Shown here: positions 1 to 8,112 of the stretch, one piece after another
Position numbering within the stretch: the first letter of the stretch is position 1
How the letters are laid out: every line of letters begins with the position of its first letter
NCBI GenBank assembly: GCA_964567745.1
Contig: CAZMNY010000002.1
Coordinates: 252,738-316,737 of the forward strand
Source of the DNA: CAZMNY01 sp964567745
GTDB taxonomy: Bacteria; Planctomycetota; Planctomycetia; Pirellulales; Pirellulaceae
Length of the DNA: 64,000 nucleotides
Reading direction: 5' to 3'
Made by a program: the position numbers and the translations under genes
Notes under the pieces: model-generated
Databases searched by the model: none
Told to the model about the DNA's origin: nothing
The model's input: only the letters and a program-made list of their open reading frames with translations

Positions 1-189
1 CGCGGAGGGCCTGTCGGCGAATTGCTCGTGCAAACCTACATTGAGACTCCAAAGAAATTGGGCGCTCGGCAAGAAGAATTGCTGCGTGAACTAGCCGAAA
101 TCGAGAACACAGACGTTTCCCCAGAGCGAAAAAGCTTTATGGAATCGATCGCCGAATACTTCACCGGTAGCGCTAAAGAGGAGAGCTAA
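1..189 (+). CDS. dnaJ: Chaperone DnaJ, C-terminal fragment (cut by window edge)
   Basis: Only the last 62 residues are present; the frame is open from base 1 to the TAA at 187-189. The piece GELLVQTYIETPKKLGARQ followed by an acidic helix matches the end of the DnaJ C-terminal substrate-binding domain (the family usually reads VVTPKKL, then a Q-E-L-L helix). DnaJ delivers unfolded clients to DnaK and stimulates its ATPase. grpE follows 6 bp downstream, and its ribosome binding site (gaggag) lies inside the dnaJ end, so the two are co-transcribed. The J domain and zinc-finger repeats are outside the window. The DnaK partner is encoded separately at 58-60 kb. Confidence 0.85.
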   Translation, partial: RGGPVGELLVQTYIETPKKLGARQEELLRELAEIENTDVSPERKSFMESIAEYFTGSAKEES

Positions 190-195
190 GCGAAG

Positions 196-843
196 ATGTC
201 GGACACTGCAGATACCTCGGACCCCGACGGCGCAGAATCACAAGACGACGCCGCTCAACAGTTTGACGCCGCGATTGATAGCTCAGCCGATTCATCGTCG
301 GCCGACGCGAGCGAGCCAAAAATTGACACGATTGAGTCGCTGCGGGACGAACTCGCCCAAGCGGGCCAACGCGCCCTTCTGGCTCAAGCGGAATTGGAAA
401 ACTACCGCAAGCGGACTCAGCGATTCGCCGAGGAAGAGCGGAAATACGCCGCGCTGCCATGCCTCCGCGATTTGCTCCCTGTCATCGACAACCTCAGACG
501 AGCCGTTGACGCCGCGGGCGACGAGCACTCCGGCGAAGGCATCGTCCAAGGCGTTGAGATGGTTTGCGAGCAGATTGAGATGTTGTTGAGCCAACATCAA
601 TGTGCGAAGATCGATCCGCTCGGCGAGACGTTTGATCCCGAGTTCCATGAGGCCGTCGGCCAGCAGCCGGACGAGCAGATTCCACAAGGCCAAGTCAGTT
701 TGGTGATGCAGACCGGTTACCGGTTGCACGACCGAGTGATTCGGCCCGCGCAGGTTTTTGTCTCGTTGGGGCCCGCTAAGACTGACGCCCCTTCAAACGA
801 CAAATCCAGCGACGACCCGACGCCAATGGCTGGGGAAAACTGA
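196..843 (+). CDS. grpE: Nucleotide exchange factor GrpE
   Basis: 215 residues. GrpE releases ADP from DnaK to reset the chaperone cycle in the cytosol. Residues 1-45 are acidic, Ser/Asp-rich and probably disordered. Residues about 45-95 form the long dimerising helix (Q-A-E-L-E-N-Y-R-K-R). The C-terminal beta domain carries the family signature around G-Y-x-L-H-D-R-V-I-R-P-A-x-V. It sits between dnaJ and an FmdB-type zinc ribbon gene, whose ATG begins one base after the grpE stop, so the three genes form one operon. Length is normal for the family. Having dnaJ-grpE apart from dnaK is common outside Proteobacteria. Confidence 0.95.
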   Translation: MSDTADTSDPDGAESQDDAAQQFDAAIDSSADSSSADASEPKIDTIESLRDELAQAGQRALLAQAELENYRKRTQRFAEEERKYAALPCLRDLLPVIDNLRRAVDAAGDEHSGEGIVQGVEMVCEQIEMLLSQHQCAKIDPLGETFDPEFHEAVGQQPDEQIPQGQVSLVMQTGYRLHDRVIRPAQVFVSLGPAKTDAPSNDKSSDDPTPMAGEN

Positions 844-844
844 T

Positions 845-1189
845 ATGCCAACCTATGACTACGAGTGCGACGCCTGCCAGCATACGTTTGAGCTGTTCCA
901 AGGCATCAACGACTCGGTCAAGAAGAAGTGCCCCGAATGCGGTCGGCTCAAACTACGCCGACTCTTCGGCACTGGCGCGGCCATCGTTTTCAAGGGCTCT
1001 GGATTTTATCAAACCGATTACCGCAGTTCCGATTACAAGAAGGCGGCAGAAAAAGACCGCAAGGCGGGCGAAGCGAGCAAGGAGAGCAAGTCGGATTCGA
1101 AGTCGACTTCCTCGAAATCCTCCGAGTCCGCCAAATCGTCGGGATCGAAAACATCAGGTTCCGGCGGTGATTCCAAGAAGAGCAGCTAA
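845..1189 (+). CDS. FmdB-family zinc ribbon protein
   Basis: 114 residues starting MPTYDYECDACQHTFE. This is the typical FmdB/CxxC_CxxC_SSSS regulatory-protein start, with two zinc-binding pairs at C8/C11 and C29/C32. Residues about 42-66 form the family's short hydrophobic/aromatic stretch, with GSGFYQTDYR. The last 45 residues are a low-complexity Ser/Lys tail, also usual in this family. The start one base after the grpE stop is preferred over an in-frame upstream start inside grpE because homologues begin at MPxYxYxC. FmdB was named as a putative regulator of formamidase genes, but the true role is not established. Here it belongs to the dnaJ-grpE transcription unit. Confidence 0.85.
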   Translation: MPTYDYECDACQHTFELFQGINDSVKKKCPECGRLKLRRLFGTGAAIVFKGSGFYQTDYRSSDYKKAAEKDRKAGEASKESKSDSKSTSSKSSESAKSSGSKTSGSGGDSKKSS

Positions 1190-1237
1190 GCTCCGAGGAC
1201 GCTCGAAAACGGCCCGTAGAGTTCGGAGACACGACTG

Positions 1238-1429
1238 ATGACGACCCGCTTGGTTTGCCCGACGTGCCAGCAGTCCTTCTTTGCAGAAAAAACGACCGCA
1301 ATGCCTTTCTGCAGCCGGCAGTGTCAAACCATTGATCTGGCCCATTGGCTCAACGAAGAAATTGGAATGCCTGCTGAGCCTTCGGAAGGCGAGGAAGCTT
1401 GGTCCGAATCGGATGGTTCTTTGGAATGA
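1238..1429 (+). CDS. yacG: YacG-type zinc-binding protein (DNA gyrase inhibitor family)
   Basis: 63 residues with the four-cysteine YacG zinc site: C7-P-T-C10 and C25-S-R-Q-C29, the latter followed by D-L-A-H-W-L. In E. coli, YacG binds GyrB and blocks DNA binding by gyrase; that role is known for the family and is only inferred here. Length is normal. It lies 48 bp downstream of the FmdB-type gene on the same strand and may share its transcript. The acidic C-terminal tail is also typical. Confidence 0.85.
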   Translation: MTTRLVCPTCQQSFFAEKTTAMPFCSRQCQTIDLAHWLNEEIGMPAEPSEGEEAWSESDGSLE

Positions 1430-1562
1430 CGAGGCTGCGAGTCGCGGTGTGACTTCATTCGGGACTGCTGTGGACAATCAGCCGGGCAATGCTCGACAAT
1501 AGGCGCCTCAAAGCGTCCCCCCCTTGAGACCCCACAAAGATTACGACTGCAAGGGATGCGTC

Positions 1563-2786
1563 ATGAATGATGGAACAGTGCGCCGAATCGCCTGGCGCCA
1601 ACTCTGCCCTTGGCTGCTGTTGTTTCAAGCTCCCCGCTTGGCGCTACGTCTGCCTGTCATGTTTTTGGCTTTCGCCGCCGTCATGCTGACGCCGTTGGGT
1701 TGGTGGGTCAGCGGCAGCATCTTCTCGGAGCCAGCCGACGCATCGACCGCGTCTCTACTGGTAAACACGTTGTGGCCAGGCAGCGAGGTGGGACAAGCCG
1801 ATTTCTCGAATCCAAGTCAGCTCTACCGGCCCGTACTCGACTACGGCCCTTCCATCCTGCATGCCAAAATAAACGCTTGGCAGAGCATGATGTCCTCGCT
1901 CGACAACTCGACATCCTTCGCTCACATGTTGTTTGGCAGCCTTTGGACTCTGCTCGTTTGGTCGTTCTTTGGCGCGGCGATTAGCCGAATCGCGGTAGCA
2001 CATTTTGGTTGCGGCGAGCAGATTGGCATCGGCGCGGCAATGCGATTTGCAGGCAAGCGATTTCGCGCAATTGTCTCGGCGCCGCTGATGCCTTTGGTCG
2101 CCATGTTATTGCTGTTACTCGTTCCAGCCATCCTCGGTTGGTTGATGTCGTTTGAAGGGATAGCGGCGGCGATCGGCGCCGTTCTTTGGGGCGCTTCGAT
2201 CTTGGCGGGCGGCTTGGCGACGCTGCTTGCCGTCGGCATCTTTTTCGGCTGGCCGCTGATGGTTCCCACGATTGCCGCCGAGCGAAACGGCGACTCGTTT
2301 GAAGCCCTCAGCCGCGCCTACGCCTATTGCACTCAGCGCCCTCTTCACCTTTTTCTCTACGCAACACTGGCTTCGATTTTGGGCGGCGCCACTTGGGTGC
2401 TCGTTCTCGCCTTCTTCGGCTTTCTACTCCACTCGACCTCGCTGGCCGCTGTTAACTTTGGCGCTAATCCAAGCGACTTCAGCTCGGCCGCCTGGCTCGG
2501 CGCCGGCCAAGATAATATCCCGGCAAGCGCTATGATCCTTCGATTCTGGACGGTCATCGTACGCGGATTCGCAGTCGGCTTTCATTTTAGCTTTTTCTGG
2601 TCGGCGAGCTCGGCGATCTATTTGCTTCTACGCCGCGATCTCGACCAAACCGACTTCGACGAGATCGACTTAGACCAAGACGAAGCCCCATTGGCGATGC
2701 CCAAGATCAGCCCCACGCCAGCCGAGGACAGCGGCAACGATGAATCGGGCGGCGGTGAAACGGGCTCAGCGGATTCGCCTGAGTAA
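1563..2786 (+). CDS. Multi-pass membrane protein, unknown function
   Basis: 407 residues from an ATG with an aaggga ribosome site 8 nt upstream; a TTG 39 bp earlier is a poorer start. Hydrophobic segments lie near residues 30-50, 130-150, 180-205, 210-245, 265-295 and 325-355, so about six membrane spans are likely. An external or cytoplasmic loop (residues about 55-115) lies between the first two. The C-terminal 50 residues are acidic and Ser/Gly-rich. I recognise no catalytic motif. It follows yacG after 133 bp in the same orientation. It resembles planctomycete-restricted integral membrane proteins, but no function can be assigned. Confidence 0.7.
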   Translation: MNDGTVRRIAWRQLCPWLLLFQAPRLALRLPVMFLAFAAVMLTPLGWWVSGSIFSEPADASTASLLVNTLWPGSEVGQADFSNPSQLYRPVLDYGPSILHAKINAWQSMMSSLDNSTSFAHMLFGSLWTLLVWSFFGAAISRIAVAHFGCGEQIGIGAAMRFAGKRFRAIVSAPLMPLVAMLLLLLVPAILGWLMSFEGIAAAIGAVLWGASILAGGLATLLAVGIFFGWPLMVPTIAAERNGDSFEALSRAYAYCTQRPLHLFLYATLASILGGATWVLVLAFFGFLLHSTSLAAVNFGANPSDFSSAAWLGAGQDNIPASAMILRFWTVIVRGFAVGFHFSFFWSASSAIYLLLRRDLDQTDFDEIDLDQDEAPLAMPKISPTPAEDSGNDESGGGETGSADSPE

Positions 2787-2910
2787 TCCTGCGATTCGAG
2801 TCAGCGCGTTGCGAGGGGGTCGCCGCAATCCTGTGCTGTCGCGACCGTGGTATAGAGCATAGCGGAGACCAAGTTTTCGAGCATTGCCGCGACGGAGTTC
2901 CTAGGGTGCG

Positions 2911-2953
2911 ACCCCAGCTACGATGAGGTTGACCTTCGGCCAACGGGTGCGGT
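2911..2953. repeat. Intergenic repeat, copy 1 of 2
   Basis: About 43 bp (core ctacgatgaggttgacc, then ttcggccaac) recurring at 4497-4540 with one indel and two substitutions. The two copies flank the Gfo/Idh/MocA gene in the same orientation. The motif ttgaccttcggccaa is partly self-complementary. Confidence 0.75.
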
Positions 2954-3004
2954 GCCATGCCTTTGACAACGGTTCTTTCGTCCGTTCCGTTCTTGTTCTT
3001 CCTT

Positions 3005-4291
3005 CTAAATTTCCCAGCCTTTGCGATAAGTCTTGCTCAGATACTGGTTGGCATTGGCGACGTTGGTGACTTTCATTGTGGCGGGATCGTAGTTGATGCT
3101 TTGTCCTGTTCGATAGGCGACGTTGCCGAGCAGGACGATTTCGGTGAAGGGTCCGGCGTAGCTGAAAGAACTTCCCGTGGGGTCGCCCGTCTTGCAGGCG
3201 CTGATCCATTGCTGATGGTGGCCGGGTGACGCAGGCAGGTAGGGATCGGGTTTCTTAAGGTCGGCGTCCTGTTCCTTAACTGTAAGCTTCGGCATGCCGC
3301 CGTGCTGTACTGCGATGCTCCCTTTCTCGCCAACATAGAGCGAGCCGTTCATGGGGAGATCTTTCGCAATGGCCGCTGGCGGTTTGGCTTCGCCTTCATA
3401 CCAGAACACGTTGACCGGCGCCAAATCGCCGCGTTGGCCAAATTCAAACTTCGTGGTCATCTGCTTGGGACCGCTGTGAGCGTGCGGCTTGGGTCCAGTC
3501 GAAGTCACTCGGACTTTACCGCCAAGTTTGAGCCCCCAGAAAACGGGGTCCATCAAGTGGATCGCCATGTCGCCGATCGCGCCGCAACCAAAGTCCCACC
3601 AACCTCGCCACTTGAAAGGAACGTAGGCGGGGTGATACGACCGATCTTCCGCCGGACCCAACCAGATGTCCCATTTCAATGACGACGGAATGGCTGGTTT
3701 CGCAGTCGGTCTGTCGAGTCCTTGCGCCCACCATCGTCCGGGGCGATCGGTAATCACATGCACTTCGCTGACGTCGCCGATTAACCCGGATTGCAACCAC
3801 TCAACAGTTCGCAGGTATCCAGGGTGTTCGTGGTTTTGCGTGCCCATTTGAGTCGCCAGCTTGTTCTCCGCGGCAAGCTTGGTAACGAGCCGAGCTTCCG
3901 CGACGGTATGGGTCAAAGGCTTTTCGCAGTAGACATGAAGTCCTCGCCGAAGCGCGCGAACGGTGGCTGGAGCGTGGTGGTGATCGGGCGTTGCAACGAC
4001 AACCGCGTCGAGTTCTTTGAGCTCGAGGAGAGCTCGGTAGTCGGTGAATTTCTTCGCTTTCGGATGAGCCCCGGCGGCCGAATTCAAACGCCCCTCATCG
4101 ACGTCACAAAGCGCGACTATGTTTTGACTGGCGACGCCGGCGAGATCGCCTCGACCTCGCCCGCCCACTCCGATGCAACCGATGTTCAAGCGTTCATTCG
4201 CCCCAAGCGCTCGGCTGGATGTCCCCAAGGCAAGCGCGGCGACTGTGCCAAGAGTCGTCTGCAAAAATGATCGCCGCATGAGTTGTGACAT
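3005..4291 (-). CDS. Tat-exported Gfo/Idh/MocA family oxidoreductase
   Basis: 428 residues. The N-terminus MSQLMRRSFLQTTLG is a twin-arginine signal with a hydrophobic stretch ending near the alanine cluster before NERLNIG, so the protein is probably exported folded with its cofactor. The NAD(P)-binding Rossmann motif GCIGVGGRGRGD follows. The family's E-K-P motif (YCEKPLTHT) that lines the active site is present near residue 120, then a GFO/IDH/MocA C-terminal alpha/beta domain. Planctomycetes carry many such secreted paralogues, thought to process sugars or inositols; the substrate here is unknown. It is a single gene, bracketed by two copies of an intergenic repeat. Confidence 0.9.
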   Translation of the reverse strand: MSQLMRRSFLQTTLGTVAALALGTSSRALGANERLNIGCIGVGGRGRGDLAGVASQNIVALCDVDEGRLNSAAGAHPKAKKFTDYRALLELKELDAVVVATPDHHHAPATVRALRRGLHVYCEKPLTHTVAEARLVTKLAAENKLATQMGTQNHEHPGYLRTVEWLQSGLIGDVSEVHVITDRPGRWWAQGLDRPTAKPAIPSSLKWDIWLGPAEDRSYHPAYVPFKWRGWWDFGCGAIGDMAIHLMDPVFWGLKLGGKVRVTSTGPKPHAHSGPKQMTTKFEFGQRGDLAPVNVFWYEGEAKPPAAIAKDLPMNGSLYVGEKGSIAVQHGGMPKLTVKEQDADLKKPDPYLPASPGHHQQWISACKTGDPTGSSFSYAGPFTEIVLLGNVAYRTGQSINYDPATMKVTNVANANQYLSKTYRKGWEI

Positions 4292-4371
4292 CGTGGTGGC
4301 TCCTGAGTGGTATTGGTCGCCAAAAATTCTACACTCGTTCGATTTACTTTGCGAATGGACGTAAAAATGCG

Positions 4372-4482
4372 CCTAGTGCAGCGTCAACACTAAGATTTAG
4401 GATCCCAGTGTTTGTATCGTACGCCGCCAAGTCAAGTTACGCCGAAGCCAACCCCCATTTTTCGAGTTGACGCGGCACTAGG
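4372..4482. mobile_element. 111-bp MITE-like element with inverted ends
   Basis: The ends are inverted repeats: cctagtgcagcgtcaac at 4372-4388, and the reverse complement of cctagtgccgcgtcaac at 4466-4482 (16 of 17 identical). No coding sequence fits between them. It lies between two divergently placed gene ends, in the spacer upstream of the oxidoreductase and next to copy 2 of the intergenic repeat. The flanks show no clear target duplication. The interior contains agatttaggatc (4393-4404), which also occurs in the anticodon arm of tRNA-Leu at 23398-23409. Confidence 0.55.
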
Positions 4483-4496
4483 ATGTTACCGGTGTT

Positions 4497-4540
4497 ACCC
4501 CAGGCTACGATGAGGTTGACCTTCGGCCAACAGGTGCAGT
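4497..4540. repeat. Intergenic repeat, copy 2 of 2
   Basis: Second copy of the repeat at 2911-2953, in the same orientation, with a 27-bp identical core at 4505-4531. It lies 14 bp from the end of the 111-bp inverted-repeat element and 156 bp downstream of the kinase stop. Confidence 0.75.
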
Positions 4541-4695
4541 TGTCTAGCTTTGATTTCACTTGTCCTCTTTCATTCGTTTAGACCTTCTTCGTTTGAACCT
4601 TCTTCATTCCTTGTTCAATATTCGATATTCCCTTCCTTTCGTCGTATCCTGTCCATTCTTTTGTCCTTGTTTTGGACAGGACGAAAAGACGTCGA

Positions 4696-6936
4696 TCAAA
4701 GCGTCGTCGTCTCGGTCTCATCGCCCCAGATTTCGGTCGGTCGGACGGCGTTTAGGAGCGCGGCGATATCGCGCACCAAAGCGCGATATGTGAGGGCCGA
4801 AACGGCGAGGCCGGCCAGTCCGGCACCGATCAAGAGCCCCGGCGCAAGCTTGTTAGTGGAGGCCACCATGACGGCGAGCGCTGAAGCCATTGGGACGCCG
4901 GCGGCGATCAGCAGGAAAGCGCCCGCGCGTCGACCAAGTCGTCGAAGTCGCAAGTCTTCATCTTGCTCGATCGAAGACGGTTCAAGCAGCGCCGCGTATA
5001 ATTCGTGAACGCTCAAATAGGCCAGAGAGAAGAACGGATATGCCAAGGCAATCAGGCCACAGACGGCAAGCGAGGTTACGAAGCCAACGTAAATCAACCT
5101 GACGTCATCCGGCGTCAGACCGTCCACGGACAGGTGAAGGGCGATCGGGTAGGCGATGCCGGCAAGCAGCCATTCGACGCCGCCTATCATTGCCGACAGT
5201 AGTGGTAATTCGATCGCGCGTTTTCTCAATCGAGCCAATTCGTCATCGGCCATTTTGACGCCGCGAATTCGTTGGCGAATGCCACGAGCCAAAGGCGCGA
5301 TCAAAAATCCAAACAAGACAATCGCAGCTCCGAACGCAATGCTGTTGACGACGAGTTGGATGCGGTGGAACGGAATTTGAGCTCCAGCAATCTTGTCGAT
5401 TATCTCGGTCTTGTTGAACCAATAGTTGAAGACGCCGGCCAGTGCGTGAGGGCCGAGGATGCAAAGTACTAGCACCCAGGCCGACTGCTTGCGGAAGAAT
5501 GCTCGCCACTTGCTCGATAAGCCGTGCAACAAATGGCGCGATTGTGCTTGCGAGCAAAGATAGAGCTCGCGGGCCAGTTGCTCGCCGCTTTGTTGACGTT
5601 CGTCGGGATCGTTCGCCAAGCACTTTCGTAGGACTCGCGAGACGGCTCGAGTTGCATCGTCGCCAGGTGGAATCTCTGGAGGACTGCGACGGTCGGCTGC
5701 AAGTGAAGCCAGGCTTGCTGTCCACGACCCGGGCCCAGGCTGCTCGCGAAAAGGCCGATCACCGTGCAGCAGCTCCCACAACACGATGGCGAGCGAAAAC
5801 AAGTCGGAGCGACCATCCAATTCCTCTGGCTGTCGATCTCGCTCCGGGTTACATGCGTCCAATTGCTCGGGGGACATGTACGCAAGGCTTCCGCCAAAAT
5901 AGGCCGTCGGCGATGCTCCGTCGAGTTTGCTGCTGAAGCTGATGTTGAAATCGGCCAACTTCGGCGAGCCGTCGGCGGCGAGCAAGATGTTTGCCGGCTT
6001 GACGTCGCGGTGAAGGATGCCTTTGCTATGGGCGAAGTGCAACGCCTGCGACAGCTGCGCACCGAGTCGGCAGACCGCTTCAGTCCAAGTGGCTCGATTG
6101 AGCCAGCGGCGCATCGTGGATTCATCGCTTGCCGCGCCAACTCGCTCCACGTTCTCGTCGATATGACTCAGAACCGTGGTGCCCGAACGCTCACTGATCG
6201 GGATGCGGCAGGCTGTTATCTCGTGCAGCGTTCCGCCTGCAGCGAGTTGCATGTAGAGCAGTCGAACTGGAGGCGAAGCGAGCGTCCGTTGGTCGTAGAC
6301 GCGTACGATTCCACGATGCTCGAGTTGGGCCAGCGTCTGCGGCTCGTCTCCTCGATCGGCCGAGACTTTGAGCGCCACAATGCGCTGCATAGAAACTTGC
6401 CGAGCCATGAAAACAGTGGCGAAAGCGCCCTGGCCAAGCTTCAGAATCAATTCGAAGTCGTCCAGCGTCTGCCCCGATTCGATTCCCTTCACAGCTCGCA
6501 CAGCGCCGCTAGTCTGCGTCACCGAATCGACGTCGACATTCATCAGCCTCCGAAGGGATCCTTCGATCGAAGGAAAGCGTTGAAAATACTCCGATGGCTC
6601 GACCGTCTCGCCCGCAGCTCGGCGCAAATGAAACTCTTCGTAGACCAAATCGCAAGGCGGCGTCCGCTCCGTCGATTCGCCAACGTCGAGCTGTGGAAAT
6701 GTTTGCAGGTATTCTTCCAGCGAGACGGGAACTCCACGTGCGATACGGTACTCCATGTCGACCTTGAGCAGCTCGACCAGGACTATGCCGCAAAGCGGCT
6801 CGCCCTCAGGTAAAAACCTCGCCGGGTCCGGCGGCGCCGATTCGCTGTCCCACGCCGTAATGAACTGATCGAGTTGCTCAGCCAGCAACTCCCAGGACAA
6901 GGTGGATTCAGGAGAGTCGTTCCGGATCTCGCTCAT
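4696..6936 (-). CDS. Membrane-anchored serine/threonine protein kinase with DFN motif
   Basis: 746 residues. An N-terminal region (1-155) precedes a Hanks-type kinase domain: glycine loop GQGAFATVF at about 168-176, ATP-binding lysine in VALKVS (K190), catalytic loop HRDVKPANIL (D311) and APE-like segment MSPEQ near 354. The magnesium motif reads D-F-N (329-331) instead of D-F-G; the Asp is kept, so activity is plausible. After residue 480 come about five hydrophobic segments, so the kinase faces the cytosol on a multi-pass membrane anchor. It probably phosphorylates Ser/Thr targets; the ligand and targets are unknown. It is divergent from the STAS gene, with 331 bp between their starts. Confidence 0.9.
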   Translation of the reverse strand: MSEIRNDSPESTLSWELLAEQLDQFITAWDSESAPPDPARFLPEGEPLCGIVLVELLKVDMEYRIARGVPVSLEEYLQTFPQLDVGESTERTPPCDLVYEEFHLRRAAGETVEPSEYFQRFPSIEGSLRRLMNVDVDSVTQTSGAVRAVKGIESGQTLDDFELILKLGQGAFATVFMARQVSMQRIVALKVSADRGDEPQTLAQLEHRGIVRVYDQRTLASPPVRLLYMQLAAGGTLHEITACRIPISERSGTTVLSHIDENVERVGAASDESTMRRWLNRATWTEAVCRLGAQLSQALHFAHSKGILHRDVKPANILLAADGSPKLADFNISFSSKLDGASPTAYFGGSLAYMSPEQLDACNPERDRQPEELDGRSDLFSLAIVLWELLHGDRPFREQPGPGSWTASLASLAADRRSPPEIPPGDDATRAVSRVLRKCLANDPDERQQSGEQLARELYLCSQAQSRHLLHGLSSKWRAFFRKQSAWVLVLCILGPHALAGVFNYWFNKTEIIDKIAGAQIPFHRIQLVVNSIAFGAAIVLFGFLIAPLARGIRQRIRGVKMADDELARLRKRAIELPLLSAMIGGVEWLLAGIAYPIALHLSVDGLTPDDVRLIYVGFVTSLAVCGLIALAYPFFSLAYLSVHELYAALLEPSSIEQDEDLRLRRLGRRAGAFLLIAAGVPMASALAVMVASTNKLAPGLLIGAGLAGLAVSALTYRALVRDIAALLNAVRPTEIWGDETETTTL

Positions 6937-7267
6937 GAACGAAAACAGAATGGGCGTGTCGTACTTGTGGACGGGCCATTCAATCTATCCGTTTCTTGCG
7001 ACAGATTGCAGCCCGACATGCGTCCCACGAGTTGGCCCCCCGATCACTTGTCAAGCTTGGCGGTTTTCCTAGCAGTAATCGTCACCGCCTGCACGACCCC
7101 AATTCCCGCGCAGCCCAGCGATGATACCCCGAAAACTAGGCGAATAATCACTCGTACGAAGGCAATTGCAATGCCCTCGCCGCCGTGCTACCCTGTACCA
7201 CTTATACGGCGGGTGTTTACGCCTAGGATCACAGGCGTTTTTCTAGATATTGATTGGGTAAGTAAAC
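6937..7267. other. Divergent spacer between kinase and STAS genes
   Basis: No convincing gene is seen. It should hold the promoters of the minus-strand kinase and the plus-strand STAS gene. The only clear structure is a terminator-like hairpin at 7219-7242, facing the STAS gene. Confidence 0.5.
7219..7242 (+). terminator. Terminator-like hairpin in the STAS gene leader
   Basis: Stem acgcct (7219-7224) pairs with aggcgt (7233-7238) around an 8-nt loop and runs straight into a T tract (7238-7242). It ends 25 bp before the STAS start codon. It could stop an upstream short transcript or act as an attenuator. Confidence 0.5.
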
Positions 7268-7636
7268 ATGAGCGCTCTTCAGTCGGAAACGACCGGTGAC
7301 GGCGTGTTGGTGGTTTCCTTCACGGATGCAAAGATTCTCGACGAAGCGAAAATCGCGCAAATCGGCAAGGAGTTGATGGACTTCGTCGCCCAGGCTGATC
7401 AGGGAAAAATGCTTGTCGATTTCTCCGGCGTTTCATTCATGTCGTCGGCAATGATCGGTAAGTTGGTCTTGCTACATAAACGTTGCAAGACGGCCGAAAT
7501 CAACATGAAAGTTTGCAATATCTCCGACAACGTGATGGAAGTGTTCAAAATCACTCGCCTGCACAAGGTCTTTGACATTCAAAAAGACCGCGCGAAAGCA
7601 CTCGCTTCGTTTGATAAAAAGGGCTGGTTTGGCTAG
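7268..7636 (+). CDS. STAS-domain protein (anti-sigma factor antagonist type)
   Basis: 122 residues, all STAS domain. The segment LVDFSGVSFMSSAMIGKL contains the conserved phosphorylatable serine region (S59/S60), as in SpoIIAA/RsbV. In those systems the dephosphorylated antagonist binds an anti-sigma kinase and frees a sigma factor or other target. A SpoIIE-type phosphatase that could act on it is encoded at 40538, but no anti-sigma kinase gene is adjacent. The gene stands alone, with a leader hairpin upstream and a terminator 60 bp downstream. Confidence 0.85.
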   Translation: MSALQSETTGDGVLVVSFTDAKILDEAKIAQIGKELMDFVAQADQGKMLVDFSGVSFMSSAMIGKLVLLHKRCKTAEINMKVCNISDNVMEVFKITRLHKVFDIQKDRAKALASFDKKGWFG

Positions 7637-7695
7637 ACCAAGCAGAGGCGCCCCAAGGGTTGTTTCGACGGCCAACTCGATAGATATAGACGGCG

Positions 7696-7725
7696 CGGCG
7701 ATCCGAGTCGCCGTTTTCTCTTTTT
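7696..7725 (+). terminator. Rho-independent terminator after the STAS gene
   Basis: Stem cggcga (7696-7701) pairs with tcgccg (7708-7713) around a 6-nt loop, followed by ttttctcttttt. It lies 60 bp after the STAS stop codon. Confidence 0.65.
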
Positions 7726-7887
7726 GGTCGTCACTATTCTCGTCTTCGTGAATTGGCTCGCCCCTGTGAATTGGTGTGGTGCCGTTTTCTTCAGACGCCC
7801 CTCGCTCTGGCCAAAAACGGTTAGGATACACGCCTCGCTTCGATCTACACGAACTATCGGATCTAGCTAAGCGCGGACGAGAATCCC

Positions 7888-8112
7888 ATGCCACACCGTT
7901 TGATGATTCTCCTCTTCTCGCTTATTGCGCTCCCTTGGTACTGGTCTTTTCTTCCATTGGGCTGGGCAATGATTCCCGTCGCTGGTCTGCCGATGTGGGC
8001 CTTCGTCGCTATGGCCGGTTCGTTCGGAGTTTCCGTGCACACGGCGATGGTGTTCATGAAACCGTGGGAGATTGAAGACGACGATTCGCGAGCTGAAAAG
8101 GAATCGTCGTGA
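7888..8112 (+). CDS. DUF3311-like small membrane protein
   Basis: 74 residues with two hydrophobic spans (about 5-25 and 29-53) joined by a short loop, then an acidic tail ending EDDDSRAEKESS. Its last four bases overlap the GTG start of the sodium:solute symporter gene. Small two-span DUF3311 proteins are known to precede SSS-family symporter genes (for example the yhjC/yhjB pair) and are taken to be accessory subunits. The assignment rests on size, topology and this coupling. Confidence 0.75.
   Translation: MPHRLMILLFSLIALPWYWSFLPLGWAMIPVAGLPMWAFVAMAGSFGVSVHTAMVFMKPWEIEDDDSRAEKESS

Noticed and set aside
5764..6813. A 349-codon plus-strand open frame opposite the kinase
   Set aside because: Shadow of the kinase gene; no ribosome site and no recognisable protein features.
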